DNA from: Bordetella parapertussis
GTDB taxonomy: Bacteria; Pseudomonadota; Gammaproteobacteria; Burkholderiales; SG8-39
Reading direction: 5' to 3'
Assembly (NCBI GenBank): GCA_945869935.1
Contig: CAMBSA010000118.1
Coordinates: forward strand, 1 to 6,342
Length of the DNA: 6,342 bases
Shown here: one piece after another, positions 1 through 6,252 of the stretch
How the letters are laid out: each line of letters begins with the position of its first letter
Numbering within the stretch: the stretch's first letter is position 1
Program-made: the position numbers and the translations under genes
Notes under the pieces: generated by a model
Told to the model about the DNA's origin: nothing
The model's database searches: none
Seen by the model: only the letters and a program-made list of their open reading frames with translations

Positions 1-675
1 TTTGACGAGTTCTGGGACAAGGGCGTCCACGCATTCCCCGAACCCGCGAGCGGTGCAGTCTTCCTTGCCGAGTTCCGCGCCGATCCGGCGAAGAACCCGC
101 TCAAGACACCCTCGGGAAAACTCGAAATCTGGTCGGAAAAGATCGCAGGCTTCGGCTACGCCGATTGCCCCGCGCATCCGGTGTGGCTGGAACCGGCGGA
201 ATGGCTCGGCTCCGAACTGACGCAACGCTTCCCGATCCACCTCATCTCCAACCAGCCGCGAACCCGTCTGCACAGCCAGCTCGATCCTGCGCCTGTGAGC
301 CGCCAATCCAAGATCCGGGACCGCGAGCCATTACGCCTGCACCCGGACGACGCGGCAACACGTGGCATCGCCGACGGCAGCACGGTGCGCGTATTCAATG
401 ATCGCGGCGCATTCATCGCCGGTGTGAAGCTGGATGCGCAGCTGCGGCCCGGCGTCGCGCAGATTTCCACCGGCGCCTGGTTCGATCCCGAGACGCCCGG
501 CACGCCCGGCTCAATGGACAAGCACGGCAACCCGAACGTGCTCACCTCGGACAAGGGAACGTCCAGCCTGGCGCAATCCAACTGCGTCCAGTCGCTGCTG
601 GTGGAGATCGAGGCGCTGCCGATCGCACCCGCGGTCACCGCGTTCGACTCGCCCGCATTCGCCGCCGCAATCTGA
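1..675 (+). CDS. Molybdopterin-dependent oxidoreductase, BisC/TorA/DMSO-reductase type (C-terminal part only)
   Basis: The reading frame is open from the first base to a TGA at 673-675, giving 224 residues with no start, so the 5' part lies outside the window. What is visible matches the end of the DMSO-reductase family. TPSGKLEIWSE (residues 36-46) is the usual lead-in to the final domain. NQPRTRLHSQLD (84-95) opens the molybdopterin-dinucleotide-binding domain. LHPDDAATRGIADGSTVRV (113-131) and the GTSSLAQSNCVQ stretch near the end (186-197) complete it. This pattern fits the biotin/methionine sulfoxide or TMAO reductase branch best. Such enzymes use a bis-MGD molybdenum cofactor and reduce S- or N-oxides, but some relatives act as hydroxylases or dehydrogenases. 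The metal-ligand residue (serine in known BisC/TorA enzymes) would be upstream, so the substrate is open. The racemase-like gene starts 20 nt downstream on the same strand and is probably co-transcribed. The family is near certain, the exact enzyme is not. Confidence 0.9.
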   Translation, partial: FDEFWDKGVHAFPEPASGAVFLAEFRADPAKNPLKTPSGKLEIWSEKIAGFGYADCPAHPVWLEPAEWLGSELTQRFPIHLISNQPRTRLHSQLDPAPVSRQSKIRDREPLRLHPDDAATRGIADGSTVRVFNDRGAFIAGVKLDAQLRPGVAQISTGAWFDPETPGTPGSMDKHGNPNVLTSDKGTSSLAQSNCVQSLLVEIEALPIAPAVTAFDSPAFAAAI

Positions 676-695
676 AACGAACCGGGGAATTCCGA

Positions 696-1454
696 ATGTA
701 CGCATGGCGCGCCCGCATCGGTTTCATCAGCCCCACCCATCGGGGAAAGGTGTTCGCGTTCTGGTACGACCGCGCGCCTGAGGGCGTGGAGATCATCCCG
801 ACCTTCATCGGATTTCGCACCAGCGACCAGAAAACGTTCGAGAGCGGTTTCGATCGCGCCGCGCAACTGGCAGACGACCTGAAGGCCGCCGGCTGCGACC
901 TGATTTCTGTGAGCGGATCGCCACCGGTGCTGCTTCGCGGCCTGGATTTCGAGCGGCAGTGGCGCGATGGCCTCGAGCAGAAACTCGGCATCCCGGTGGT
1001 GACGCAGATGGAGCCGCACGCCATCGCCATGCAGGCGATGGGCATCCGGCGCGTGGCGATCGCGACCTACTATGGCGATGAACTCAATGAAGCGATCGTT
1101 CGCTATTTTCGCCGCTTCGACATCGAAGGCGTGCTACTCGGCGGTTTTCAGGACGCCGAACAGAACAAGGAGGCGCTGTACACCACGTCGCTCCGCGCGC
1201 TCGATGAGGTGTCTTTCCAGCAGGTGTACCGCTACGTCAAGCGCGGCGTCGTCGCACTCAAGTGCCCTGTGGATGGCATCTACATCAATGGCGGCGGCTG
1301 GGACGCGGTGCCCGCGATCGCACCGCTGGAGACCGATCTTCACCTGCCGGTGATATTCGCCCTGGCGGCCGAGATGTGGCAGGCCTACCGGTTGCTGCGC
1401 ATCGAGCCGCAGGTCGAGGACTGCGGCGCGCTGATGCACGCGCCGCACCCCTGA
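696..1454 (+). CDS. Asp/Glu racemase-superfamily protein, arylmalonate decarboxylase / maleate isomerase-like, without catalytic cysteines
   Basis: This 252-residue protein has the length and two-lobed layout of the AMDase/maleate isomerase group, cytoplasmic enzymes that decarboxylate or isomerise small dicarboxylic acids, normally with cysteine. The N-lobe motif SVSGSPPVLLRG (71-82) lines up with the AMDase segment LMGTSLSFYRG, keeping the Gly74 and a hydroxyl residue (Ser75 for Thr75). IATYYGDELNE (122-132) lines up with AMDase VATAYIDDVNE and keeps the Tyr126 position. These residues form the dioxyanion hole in AMDase. The C-lobe motif is IYINGGGWDAVPAI (195-208), and the position of AMDase Cys188 is Gly199. 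Neither cysteine of the racemase/isomerase pair is present at its motif; Cys67 and Cys190 lie near but are offset. The ATG at 696 follows GGGGAA with 6 nt spacing, and the gene is 20 nt behind the molybdoenzyme. The superfamily is secure, the reaction is unknown, and the AMDase comparison is from memory. Confidence 0.87.
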   Translation: MYAWRARIGFISPTHRGKVFAFWYDRAPEGVEIIPTFIGFRTSDQKTFESGFDRAAQLADDLKAAGCDLISVSGSPPVLLRGLDFERQWRDGLEQKLGIPVVTQMEPHAIAMQAMGIRRVAIATYYGDELNEAIVRYFRRFDIEGVLLGGFQDAEQNKEALYTTSLRALDEVSFQQVYRYVKRGVVALKCPVDGIYINGGGWDAVPAIAPLETDLHLPVIFALAAEMWQAYRLLRIEPQVEDCGALMHAPHP

Positions 1455-1479
1455 GATTTTCCTTCCCGTTCGAACCCAC

Positions 1480-1944
1480 TCAGAACTGCTGCACGTGCGT
1501 CTCGAAGTCCTTGCGCGTCGTGGCGTCCACCCGCTTGTTCACCACGCTCTTGTCGATCGCCTCGATCTGCAGAAGCTCCAGCATCTCGGGACTTGAGCTC
1601 TCGAACCAGTAGAAGAATCCGCGGGGCAGGTGAATGCCCTGCAGGGGGCCGAGGTCGCCGATCAGCGCATCGTCCTTGCCGTAGAACCTGGCCCGGCCCT
1701 TGAGCACGATCCAGATGCCGTCCTGCGCCGGGTGTGCATGCAGATTGTTCTCGCCGCCCGACTTGAGCACCTGCACCGTGGAATACACGATGTCGCTGCG
1801 GCACAGGGGAACAATGCCCTTGGGCTTTTCGAGATCGGTCGGTGTCGCGTACCCGAACACGCTGGCGGTGAGGGACTTGCCGTCGTTGTGCTGCGTCATC
1901 GCATCCTGGGAACCTGCGACCGGTTTGTTGCCTTCGTTTTTCAT
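1480..1944 (-). CDS. Small single-domain cupin protein
   Basis: This 154-residue protein has one cupin barrel. Motif 1 is GGENNLHAHPAQDGIWIVLKG (63-83), written as GGENNLHAHP then AQDGIWIVLKG, with His69 and His71 at the metal-binding positions. Motif 2 runs from GPLQGIHLPRG to FYWFES (about 99-116). In a standard cupin a Glu follows the two histidines and motif 2 supplies a third His. Here those positions are Gly76 (with Asp75 beside it) and Tyr112, so metal binding, if any, is not standard. There is no signal peptide, so it is cytoplasmic. The ATG at 1944 is chosen over an internal Met16 because AAGGAG sits 5 nt upstream of it. It is the last gene of the minus-strand cluster, 31 nt after the solute receptor, and ends 25 nt from the converging racemase-like gene. 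Such small cupins near catabolic genes can be isomerases, dioxygenases or sensors; I cannot tell which. Confidence 0.9.
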   Translation of the reverse strand: MKNEGNKPVAGSQDAMTQHNDGKSLTASVFGYATPTDLEKPKGIVPLCRSDIVYSTVQVLKSGGENNLHAHPAQDGIWIVLKGRARFYGKDDALIGDLGPLQGIHLPRGFFYWFESSSPEMLELLQIEAIDKSVVNKRVDATTRKDFETHVQQF

Positions 1945-1949
1945 TTTTT

Positions 1950-1955
1950 CTCCTT
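1950..1955 (-). promoter_or_regulatory. Ribosome binding site of the cupin gene
   Basis: The minus strand reads AAGGAG 5 nt before the ATG at 1944. It lies in the 31-nt gap after the receptor stop codon and supports the first Met of the cupin over the internal Met16, which has no comparable site. Confidence 0.8.
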
Positions 1956-1975
1956 GTGGCTTTGTCAGATCACGT

Positions 1976-2962
1976 TCATTGCGGTTTGATGCCGATTCTC
2001 TTGATCAGTGCGGACTGACGCTCGAGGTCACGCTGTGCATGGGAGCGAAGCCACTCCGGCGTGCTCGAGAGCGGCTCCAGCCCGACGACAAGCAAGGCCG
2101 CGCGCATCTCCTTCGAATCGATGACGCGAGCGACATCCGAATTCAGCTTTTTCAGGACCGCATCCGGCGTGCCGGTGGGCGCGAGCAAGGCATACCACGT
2201 GCCGAACTCGTAGTCGGGCAGACCCGATTCGGCCAGCGTCGGCAAATCGGGGGAGGCGCCGGTGCGCTTTTTCCCGACGGTGGCGAGCGCACGAACGCGT
2301 CCCGACTTCACATGCGGCGACGCGGTTGACTCGCTGGTGAAGAGGACCTGCGCCTCGCCGGTGAGCAGCGCGGTTGTGGACTGTCCCGCAGACTTGTAGG
2401 GCACATGCACCAGATCCACGCCCGCCTGCGACTTGAACAGTTCGGCCGCGAGGTGCGGACTGCTGCCAAGCCCGATCGAGGAGTAGTTGATCTGGCCGGG
2501 CTTGGATTTCGCCAAAGCGATCAGCTCGCCTACGGTGTTGACCTGCAGCGACGAGGGCACGATCAGCACTTGCGTCATTGTCGCGAGCAGGGTGATAGGG
2601 ACGAAGTCGCGGTTCCAGTCGTAGGGAAGGCTGGCGTAGATGCTCGGATTGATCGCCACCTGGCTGTCGGTCCCCATATAGAGCGAGTAACCGTCGGGCG
2701 GCTGCTTGGCCGCGAATTCGGTACCGACGATGCCGTTAGCGCCCGGCTTGTTGTCGATCACCACCTGCTGCGACCAGCCTTCGGTCAAACGCTGCCCGAG
2801 CAGACGCGCAAGCGCATCCGCGCTCCCTCCAGGTGCGTAGGGAACCACGAGCTTCACCGGTTTGTTCGGATACACCGGCTGTGCGTTCGCGGCCTGTGAT
2901 AGCGCGGCAAATGCAATCGCCGCCAGGGCAATCTGCCCGAGATTTCGTCTGGTTCCGTTCAT
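1976..2962 (-). CDS. Tripartite tricarboxylate transporter substrate-binding protein (Bug/TctC family)
   Basis: A periplasmic receptor of 328 residues, the usual size for the Bug family, which binds carboxylates and similar small solutes. Residues 1-27 are a Sec signal peptide: basic MNGTRR, a hydrophobic Ala/Ile/Leu core, and probable cleavage at ANA|Q (27/28). The mature protein begins with the family pattern YPNKPVKLVVPYAPGGSAD (31-49), whose glycine loop and Asp49 contact the ligand in known structures. It continues with NKPGANGIVG (71-80), GSSPHLAAE (166-174) and VHVPYKS (185-191). I chose the ATG at 2962 because AGGAG lies 9 nt upstream and the signal peptide then starts properly. A TTG at 2995 would add 11 residues overlapping the upstream gene. 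The gene begins 16 nt after the amidohydrolase stop. No TctA or TctB membrane partner is in the window, which is common for this family in Burkholderiales. The ligand is unknown and may be the substrate of the adjacent hydrolases. Confidence 0.94.
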   Translation of the reverse strand: MNGTRRNLGQIALAAIAFAALSQAANAQPVYPNKPVKLVVPYAPGGSADALARLLGQRLTEGWSQQVVIDNKPGANGIVGTEFAAKQPPDGYSLYMGTDSQVAINPSIYASLPYDWNRDFVPITLLATMTQVLIVPSSLQVNTVGELIALAKSKPGQINYSSIGLGSSPHLAAELFKSQAGVDLVHVPYKSAGQSTTALLTGEAQVLFTSESTASPHVKSGRVRALATVGKKRTGASPDLPTLAESGLPDYEFGTWYALLAPTGTPDAVLKKLNSDVARVIDSKEMRAALLVVGLEPLSSTPEWLRSHAQRDLERQSALIKRIGIKPQ

Positions 2963-2971
2963 GGTGCCCGT

Positions 2972-2976
2972 CTCCT
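2972..2976 (-). promoter_or_regulatory. Ribosome binding site deciding the start of the solute receptor
   Basis: AGGAG on the minus strand, 9 nt before the ATG at 2962 and just past the TGA of the upstream amidohydrolase (2979-2981). It favours that ATG over the TTG at 2995 and suggests coupled translation. Confidence 0.75.
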
Positions 2977-2978
2977 GG

Positions 2979-4445
2979 TCAAAGCAGTTTTGCAACGTCT
3001 TTCTCGACCACCGTACCCTTGAAAAAGTCGGGATTCATTCCGGCATGCAGCATCGCCGGATTGGTGAAGGTGAATTCGCGGAAATCCGCCTCGTTCACCA
3101 GTCCGTGCTCGACGAGTTCATAGGCCTCCTCCAGCACCTCGCTCATGTCGGGCACGTCCCAGTGGCCGATGTCCGAACTGAACACCGCCTTGAGCCGCGC
3201 ACCGAAGGGTATGTACTTTCCATCGAACGCGAGGCCGACGAAGGGATCGTCCGCCTCGCAGCCGAAATAAAAATTCGGCTCGAACAGGGCGCGCAGGTCC
3301 TCCGCGCTTCGGATGCCGAGGTTGTCGAGTTCGTGGGCGATCGTCGTGTCCTCGTGCCAGTAACGGCTCACCATCGAGCGACCGAGCTCCGGCTCCTTTG
3401 GATCCGGCCGGCCTTTCACCATGCCGCCGCCGTATTTCTCGAACAGTTCGGCCATCTGCTGGAGGTCGATGTGCTTCGGGTCGTAGAGGTCGATTGCACT
3501 GCGGTGGCGCTTGTCGCAATGGCCGACCAGGCCCGCATACAAATCGGCCGCCCACGCCACGCCGCCTTCGAGAAAGCCGAAATTCAGCGTCGGGAACCGT
3601 TTGCTCACACCGCCGAGCACCACCGCCTTGGCGAAGGCCTCGCCCGCTGCAGCGAAGCTCCCGACATGGTTGTGAATGTAGTGGTTGGTGGCCACACGGC
3701 TGCCCCAGCCGGTGCTCGGTGAATGCGAGGTGACCGCCACCTTGAGTTCGACGCACTTGGCCCAGAGCGGGTCGTAGTCGTAGGGACTGTCCACGCACAG
3801 GGTATCCATCCAGCCGGCATAGCCCGCAAGCTCGGGGGCCGCATCCGCAGCGGCGGGAATCGGCCGCTTGACGTTGGAGCTGATCACCACTGCCTTGAAG
3901 CCGAGCGTCTTCACCGCGTACTCGAGTTCCTCGATCGCCTCCTGCGGCGTGTGCGCCGGGATGGTCGCGATCGGCGTCATCCGCTCGTACTGGTCGCGGA
4001 AGTTGTCGGCGAACATCACATTGAGCGCACGACAGGTCCCGCGGCGCAGTTCCTCGTCGTCCTCGCGCATGGTGACCAGCGCGAGCGTCGGGTACACCAC
4101 CGAGAAATCGAGCCCGAAGTCATCCATGCGCGATCGGAACAGCCGGGGCAGCATCGCGGTTGCCCGGTCGAGCGTATTCCTCGTCGGATGCGCCCAGGCG
4201 GTCGGGCGCGGCACGCGACGCCTGTGACGCTCCTCGATCGTCATCCGGTCCCAGCCGCCCGCCTCGCGCTTGGCGAAATAGCGCTCGGCGACCTTCGGTC
4301 CCGCCACCTGCTTCAGGTAGTCGAAATACACCGGACCGAATTCCAGCGCATGGCCGTCCGCATCCACTACCGGATGCCCGAGCTTCGATCGGATGTCGGC
4401 CGCGCGTGTTTTCGTTTTCTTGCCGGCCTCTGAGACTGTCGACAT
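2979..4445 (-). CDS. Amidohydrolase family protein (Amidohydro_2, ACMSD-like metal-dependent hydrolase)
   Basis: A 488-residue TIM-barrel metal-dependent hydrolase or decarboxylase, longer than ACMSD itself (about 330) but in the range of the larger uncharacterised relatives. The first strand carries VDADGH (27-32), the DxDxH form of the metal-binding HxH motif. His241 in VTSHSP is the likely next ligand. NHYIHNHVGSF (254-264) and FGFLEGGVAW (289-298) follow the usual order, with Glu293. FSSDIGHWD (422-430) holds the C-terminal catalytic or metal-binding Asp425. There is no signal peptide, so it is cytoplasmic. The ATG at 4445 is preceded by a purine-rich doubled AAGGGG (4452-4463) with 6 nt spacing. 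Known members decarboxylate aromatic or enoic acids or hydrolyse C-C and lactone bonds. The 64-nt gap behind the deacylase gene and the 16-nt gap before the receptor support one operon. The family is certain, the substrate unknown. Confidence 0.93.
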   Translation of the reverse strand: MSTVSEAGKKTKTRAADIRSKLGHPVVDADGHALEFGPVYFDYLKQVAGPKVAERYFAKREAGGWDRMTIEERHRRRVPRPTAWAHPTRNTLDRATAMLPRLFRSRMDDFGLDFSVVYPTLALVTMREDDEELRRGTCRALNVMFADNFRDQYERMTPIATIPAHTPQEAIEELEYAVKTLGFKAVVISSNVKRPIPAAADAAPELAGYAGWMDTLCVDSPYDYDPLWAKCVELKVAVTSHSPSTGWGSRVATNHYIHNHVGSFAAAGEAFAKAVVLGGVSKRFPTLNFGFLEGGVAWAADLYAGLVGHCDKRHRSAIDLYDPKHIDLQQMAELFEKYGGGMVKGRPDPKEPELGRSMVSRYWHEDTTIAHELDNLGIRSAEDLRALFEPNFYFGCEADDPFVGLAFDGKYIPFGARLKAVFSSDIGHWDVPDMSEVLEEAYELVEHGLVNEADFREFTFTNPAMLHAGMNPDFFKGTVVEKDVAKLL

Positions 4446-4509
4446 CGATGACCCCTTCCCCTTCGATTGAGTGGTACGACCCGGTGAAACAATCCATCGC
4501 GGGAACGCT

Positions 4510-6216
4510 CTAGCGTGCGCCCCGGATCAGCGTCCCCGGCATCGCACCGGTGGCCTTGCCGTTCTCGAAAATCGGCTCGCCCGAGACCACCGTGGCGACG
4601 TAACCGTCGGCACGTTGCACCAGCCGCCGCGCGTTGCAGGGAAAGTCGTAGAGCATCTCCGGCGCGCGCAGCCGCATATTCTTGAAATCGATGACGTTGA
4701 TGTCCGCCTTCTTGCCCGGTGCCAGCACGCCGCGGTCGCCCAGCCCGAAGATCGACGCCGGACGCGAGGTCTGCAGCCGGATCACGTCCTCCAGCGGCAG
4801 CGTCGGGCCGCGTTTGCGGTCGCGCGCCCAGTGGGTGAGCATGAAGCTCGGCGTCGCCGCGTCGCAGGTCCGCGCCACATGCGCGCCACCGTCGCCGAGA
4901 CCGAGGAACGCGCGCGGGTGCATCAGCATCTTCCTGAGCGCGTCGTGGTTGCCGTCGGCGTAGTTGGCAAGCGGCGTGAACAGCAGCTCGTGTCCGTCGC
5001 GTTCGAGCATGATGTCGAGCACCAGTTCAGCGGGATTCATGCCGCGCGCCTGCGCCATCGCCTCGACGCTCTCCTCGAACGGCGGTTCGTAATCCGGCGG
5101 ATCGCCGAGACGGAACATCCGGCTGAAGCGTCCTGTGATGGTGCGGAAGATTTCCGACTGCGCCTCGACCTTCTCCGACAGCAGCTTCGCGCGGAACACC
5201 GGATCACGCAGCTTGGCCACCCTCCCCTCCAGCGGCAGATGCGCGATCGCCTTGTAGCTCGGATGCATCATGAACGGGTTGCGCGAACTGGTGAGACCGA
5301 TCAGCCCGCCGAGCGGCCGGCCGGGCGTCTGCCCGTACAGCGGCGCACCCGCCGCGGCCCCCTTGTCCATCCGATCGAGGATGTCGGCGAACTTCTGTGG
5401 CGCGTCGTAGGTCTGGTTGAGCGCGAGCCATACCGGCAGCCCGGATTCGCGACGCATGCGCAGCAGCCAGGCGATTTCGCTGTCCAGGTCCAGCCAGTCG
5501 ACGATGAAACCGATGATCCCGCCCTTGCCGACGCTGCCGGCGGCCTTGGCGAGCGTGGTCACCTCGTTCACGTCCACGCCGTAGCCCGGTGCGTCCACGC
5601 CTTCCATGCTGCGGTGATTCGCCGAGCGCGTGCCGGTAAAGCCGAGCGCGCCCGCCTGCATGCCCTCGCGTACAAGGCGCGACATCTGTTCCAGTTCAGA
5701 AGGCGACGCGGGTTCATTCGCCGCACCCCGCGTGCCCATGACGTAGGTTCGAAGCGCCGCGTGCGGAATCTGCGCACCGATGTCGATCGCGTAGTTTCTT
5801 TTTTCGGTCGCGTCGAGAAACTCCGGAAAGCTTTCCCATTCCCAGCGGATGCCTTCCTTCAGCGACGCGCTCGGACTCTCCTCCACCGACTCCATCAGGC
5901 CGATCAGCCAATCGCGGTCCTGCGCTTTCGCGGGCGCGAAGCCGATGCCGCAGTTGCCCATGACCACCGAGGTCACGCCGTTCCAGGAGGACGGTGTCAG
6001 GTACGGGTCCCAGGAGATCTGCGCGTCGTAGTGGGTGTGGATATCCACGAAGCCGGGCGTGACGATCGCGCCGTCGGCGGAAATCTCGCGCCTGCCTGCA
6101 CCGAGCCGGGGGCCTACTTCGGCGATTTTCCCGTCCTTCATCGCCACATCGGCGTGATACGAGGCCGCACCGGTGCCGTCCACGATGAGCCCGCCTCGAA
6201 TGACCAGATCATGCAT
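4510..6216 (-). CDS. D-aminoacylase-like amidohydrolase (N-acyl-D-amino-acid deacylase family, Amidohydro_3)
   Basis: A 568-residue cytoplasmic amidohydrolase. The N-terminus MHDLVIRGGLIVDGTG is the small beta domain found in dihydroorotase/D-aminoacylase-like enzymes, followed by TPGFVDIHTHYD (53-64) with the metal pair His60 and His62. GNCGIGFAP (87-95) places Cys89 where D-aminoacylase has its zinc-ligand cysteine. GLGDGGAHV (439-447) holds the catalytic Asp442. The C-terminus returns to the beta domain with LAPGKKADINVID (498-510) and NGKATGAMPGTLIRG (552-566). The mid-barrel histidines of characterised D-aminoacylase (His220 and His250 there) have no counterpart in GGIIGFIVDW (232-241) and LPVWLALNQ (260-268), so this is a divergent subfamily. 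The ATG at 6216 has AAGGAG 8 nt upstream. Such proteins are annotated as hydrolysing N-acyl-D-amino acids, but this subfamily's reaction is not established as far as I know. It lies 36 nt behind a gene of the same family. Confidence 0.93.
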   Translation of the reverse strand: MHDLVIRGGLIVDGTGAASYHADVAMKDGKIAEVGPRLGAGRREISADGAIVTPGFVDIHTHYDAQISWDPYLTPSSWNGVTSVVMGNCGIGFAPAKAQDRDWLIGLMESVEESPSASLKEGIRWEWESFPEFLDATEKRNYAIDIGAQIPHAALRTYVMGTRGAANEPASPSELEQMSRLVREGMQAGALGFTGTRSANHRSMEGVDAPGYGVDVNEVTTLAKAAGSVGKGGIIGFIVDWLDLDSEIAWLLRMRRESGLPVWLALNQTYDAPQKFADILDRMDKGAAAGAPLYGQTPGRPLGGLIGLTSSRNPFMMHPSYKAIAHLPLEGRVAKLRDPVFRAKLLSEKVEAQSEIFRTITGRFSRMFRLGDPPDYEPPFEESVEAMAQARGMNPAELVLDIMLERDGHELLFTPLANYADGNHDALRKMLMHPRAFLGLGDGGAHVARTCDAATPSFMLTHWARDRKRGPTLPLEDVIRLQTSRPASIFGLGDRGVLAPGKKADINVIDFKNMRLRAPEMLYDFPCNARRLVQRADGYVATVVSGEPIFENGKATGAMPGTLIRGAR

Positions 6217-6224
6217 TTCCCGCT

Positions 6225-6230
6225 CTCCTT
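6225..6230 (-). promoter_or_regulatory. Ribosome binding site of the complete D-aminoacylase-like gene
   Basis: AAGGAG on the minus strand, 8 nt before the ATG at 6216 and within the 36-nt gap after the upstream gene's TAG. It fixes the start of the 568-residue protein. Confidence 0.8.
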
Positions 6231-6252
6231 GAATACCTGTCCGCGATCGGTC

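Noticed and set aside
156..1019. Long open frame on the minus strand (287 codons) opposite the molybdoenzyme and the racemase-like gene
   Set aside because: Its translation is rich in Arg, Ser and Ala, shows no domain, and spans two well-supported plus-strand genes. It is a typical high-GC antisense shadow.
1451..1483. Inverted repeat CTGAG / CTCAG flanking the convergent gap, with the palindrome GTTCGAAC inside, as a possible bidirectional terminator
   Set aside because: The stem is only 5 bp with a 23-nt loop, the inner palindrome has no loop, and there is no T-run in the right place on either strand. The two arms contain the stop codons of the two genes, so the symmetry is likely chance.
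2963..2995. Upstream TTG start for the solute receptor, adding 11 residues
   Set aside because: It would put a polar stretch ahead of the signal peptide and overlap the amidohydrolase gene, while the ATG at 2962 has a good ribosome binding site.
2862..3722. Open frame of 286 codons on the plus strand, with a further one at 3723-4433, opposite the ACMSD-like gene
   Set aside because: Both mirror the codon pattern of the minus-strand amidohydrolase, whose motifs are clear. The translations are His/Arg/Val-rich with no recognisable family.
4120..4497. Open frame of 125 codons on the minus strand overlapping the start of the ACMSD-like gene
   Set aside because: It is out of frame with the amidohydrolase, which carries the VDADGH motif, and has low-complexity Arg/Gly-rich content without a ribosome binding site.
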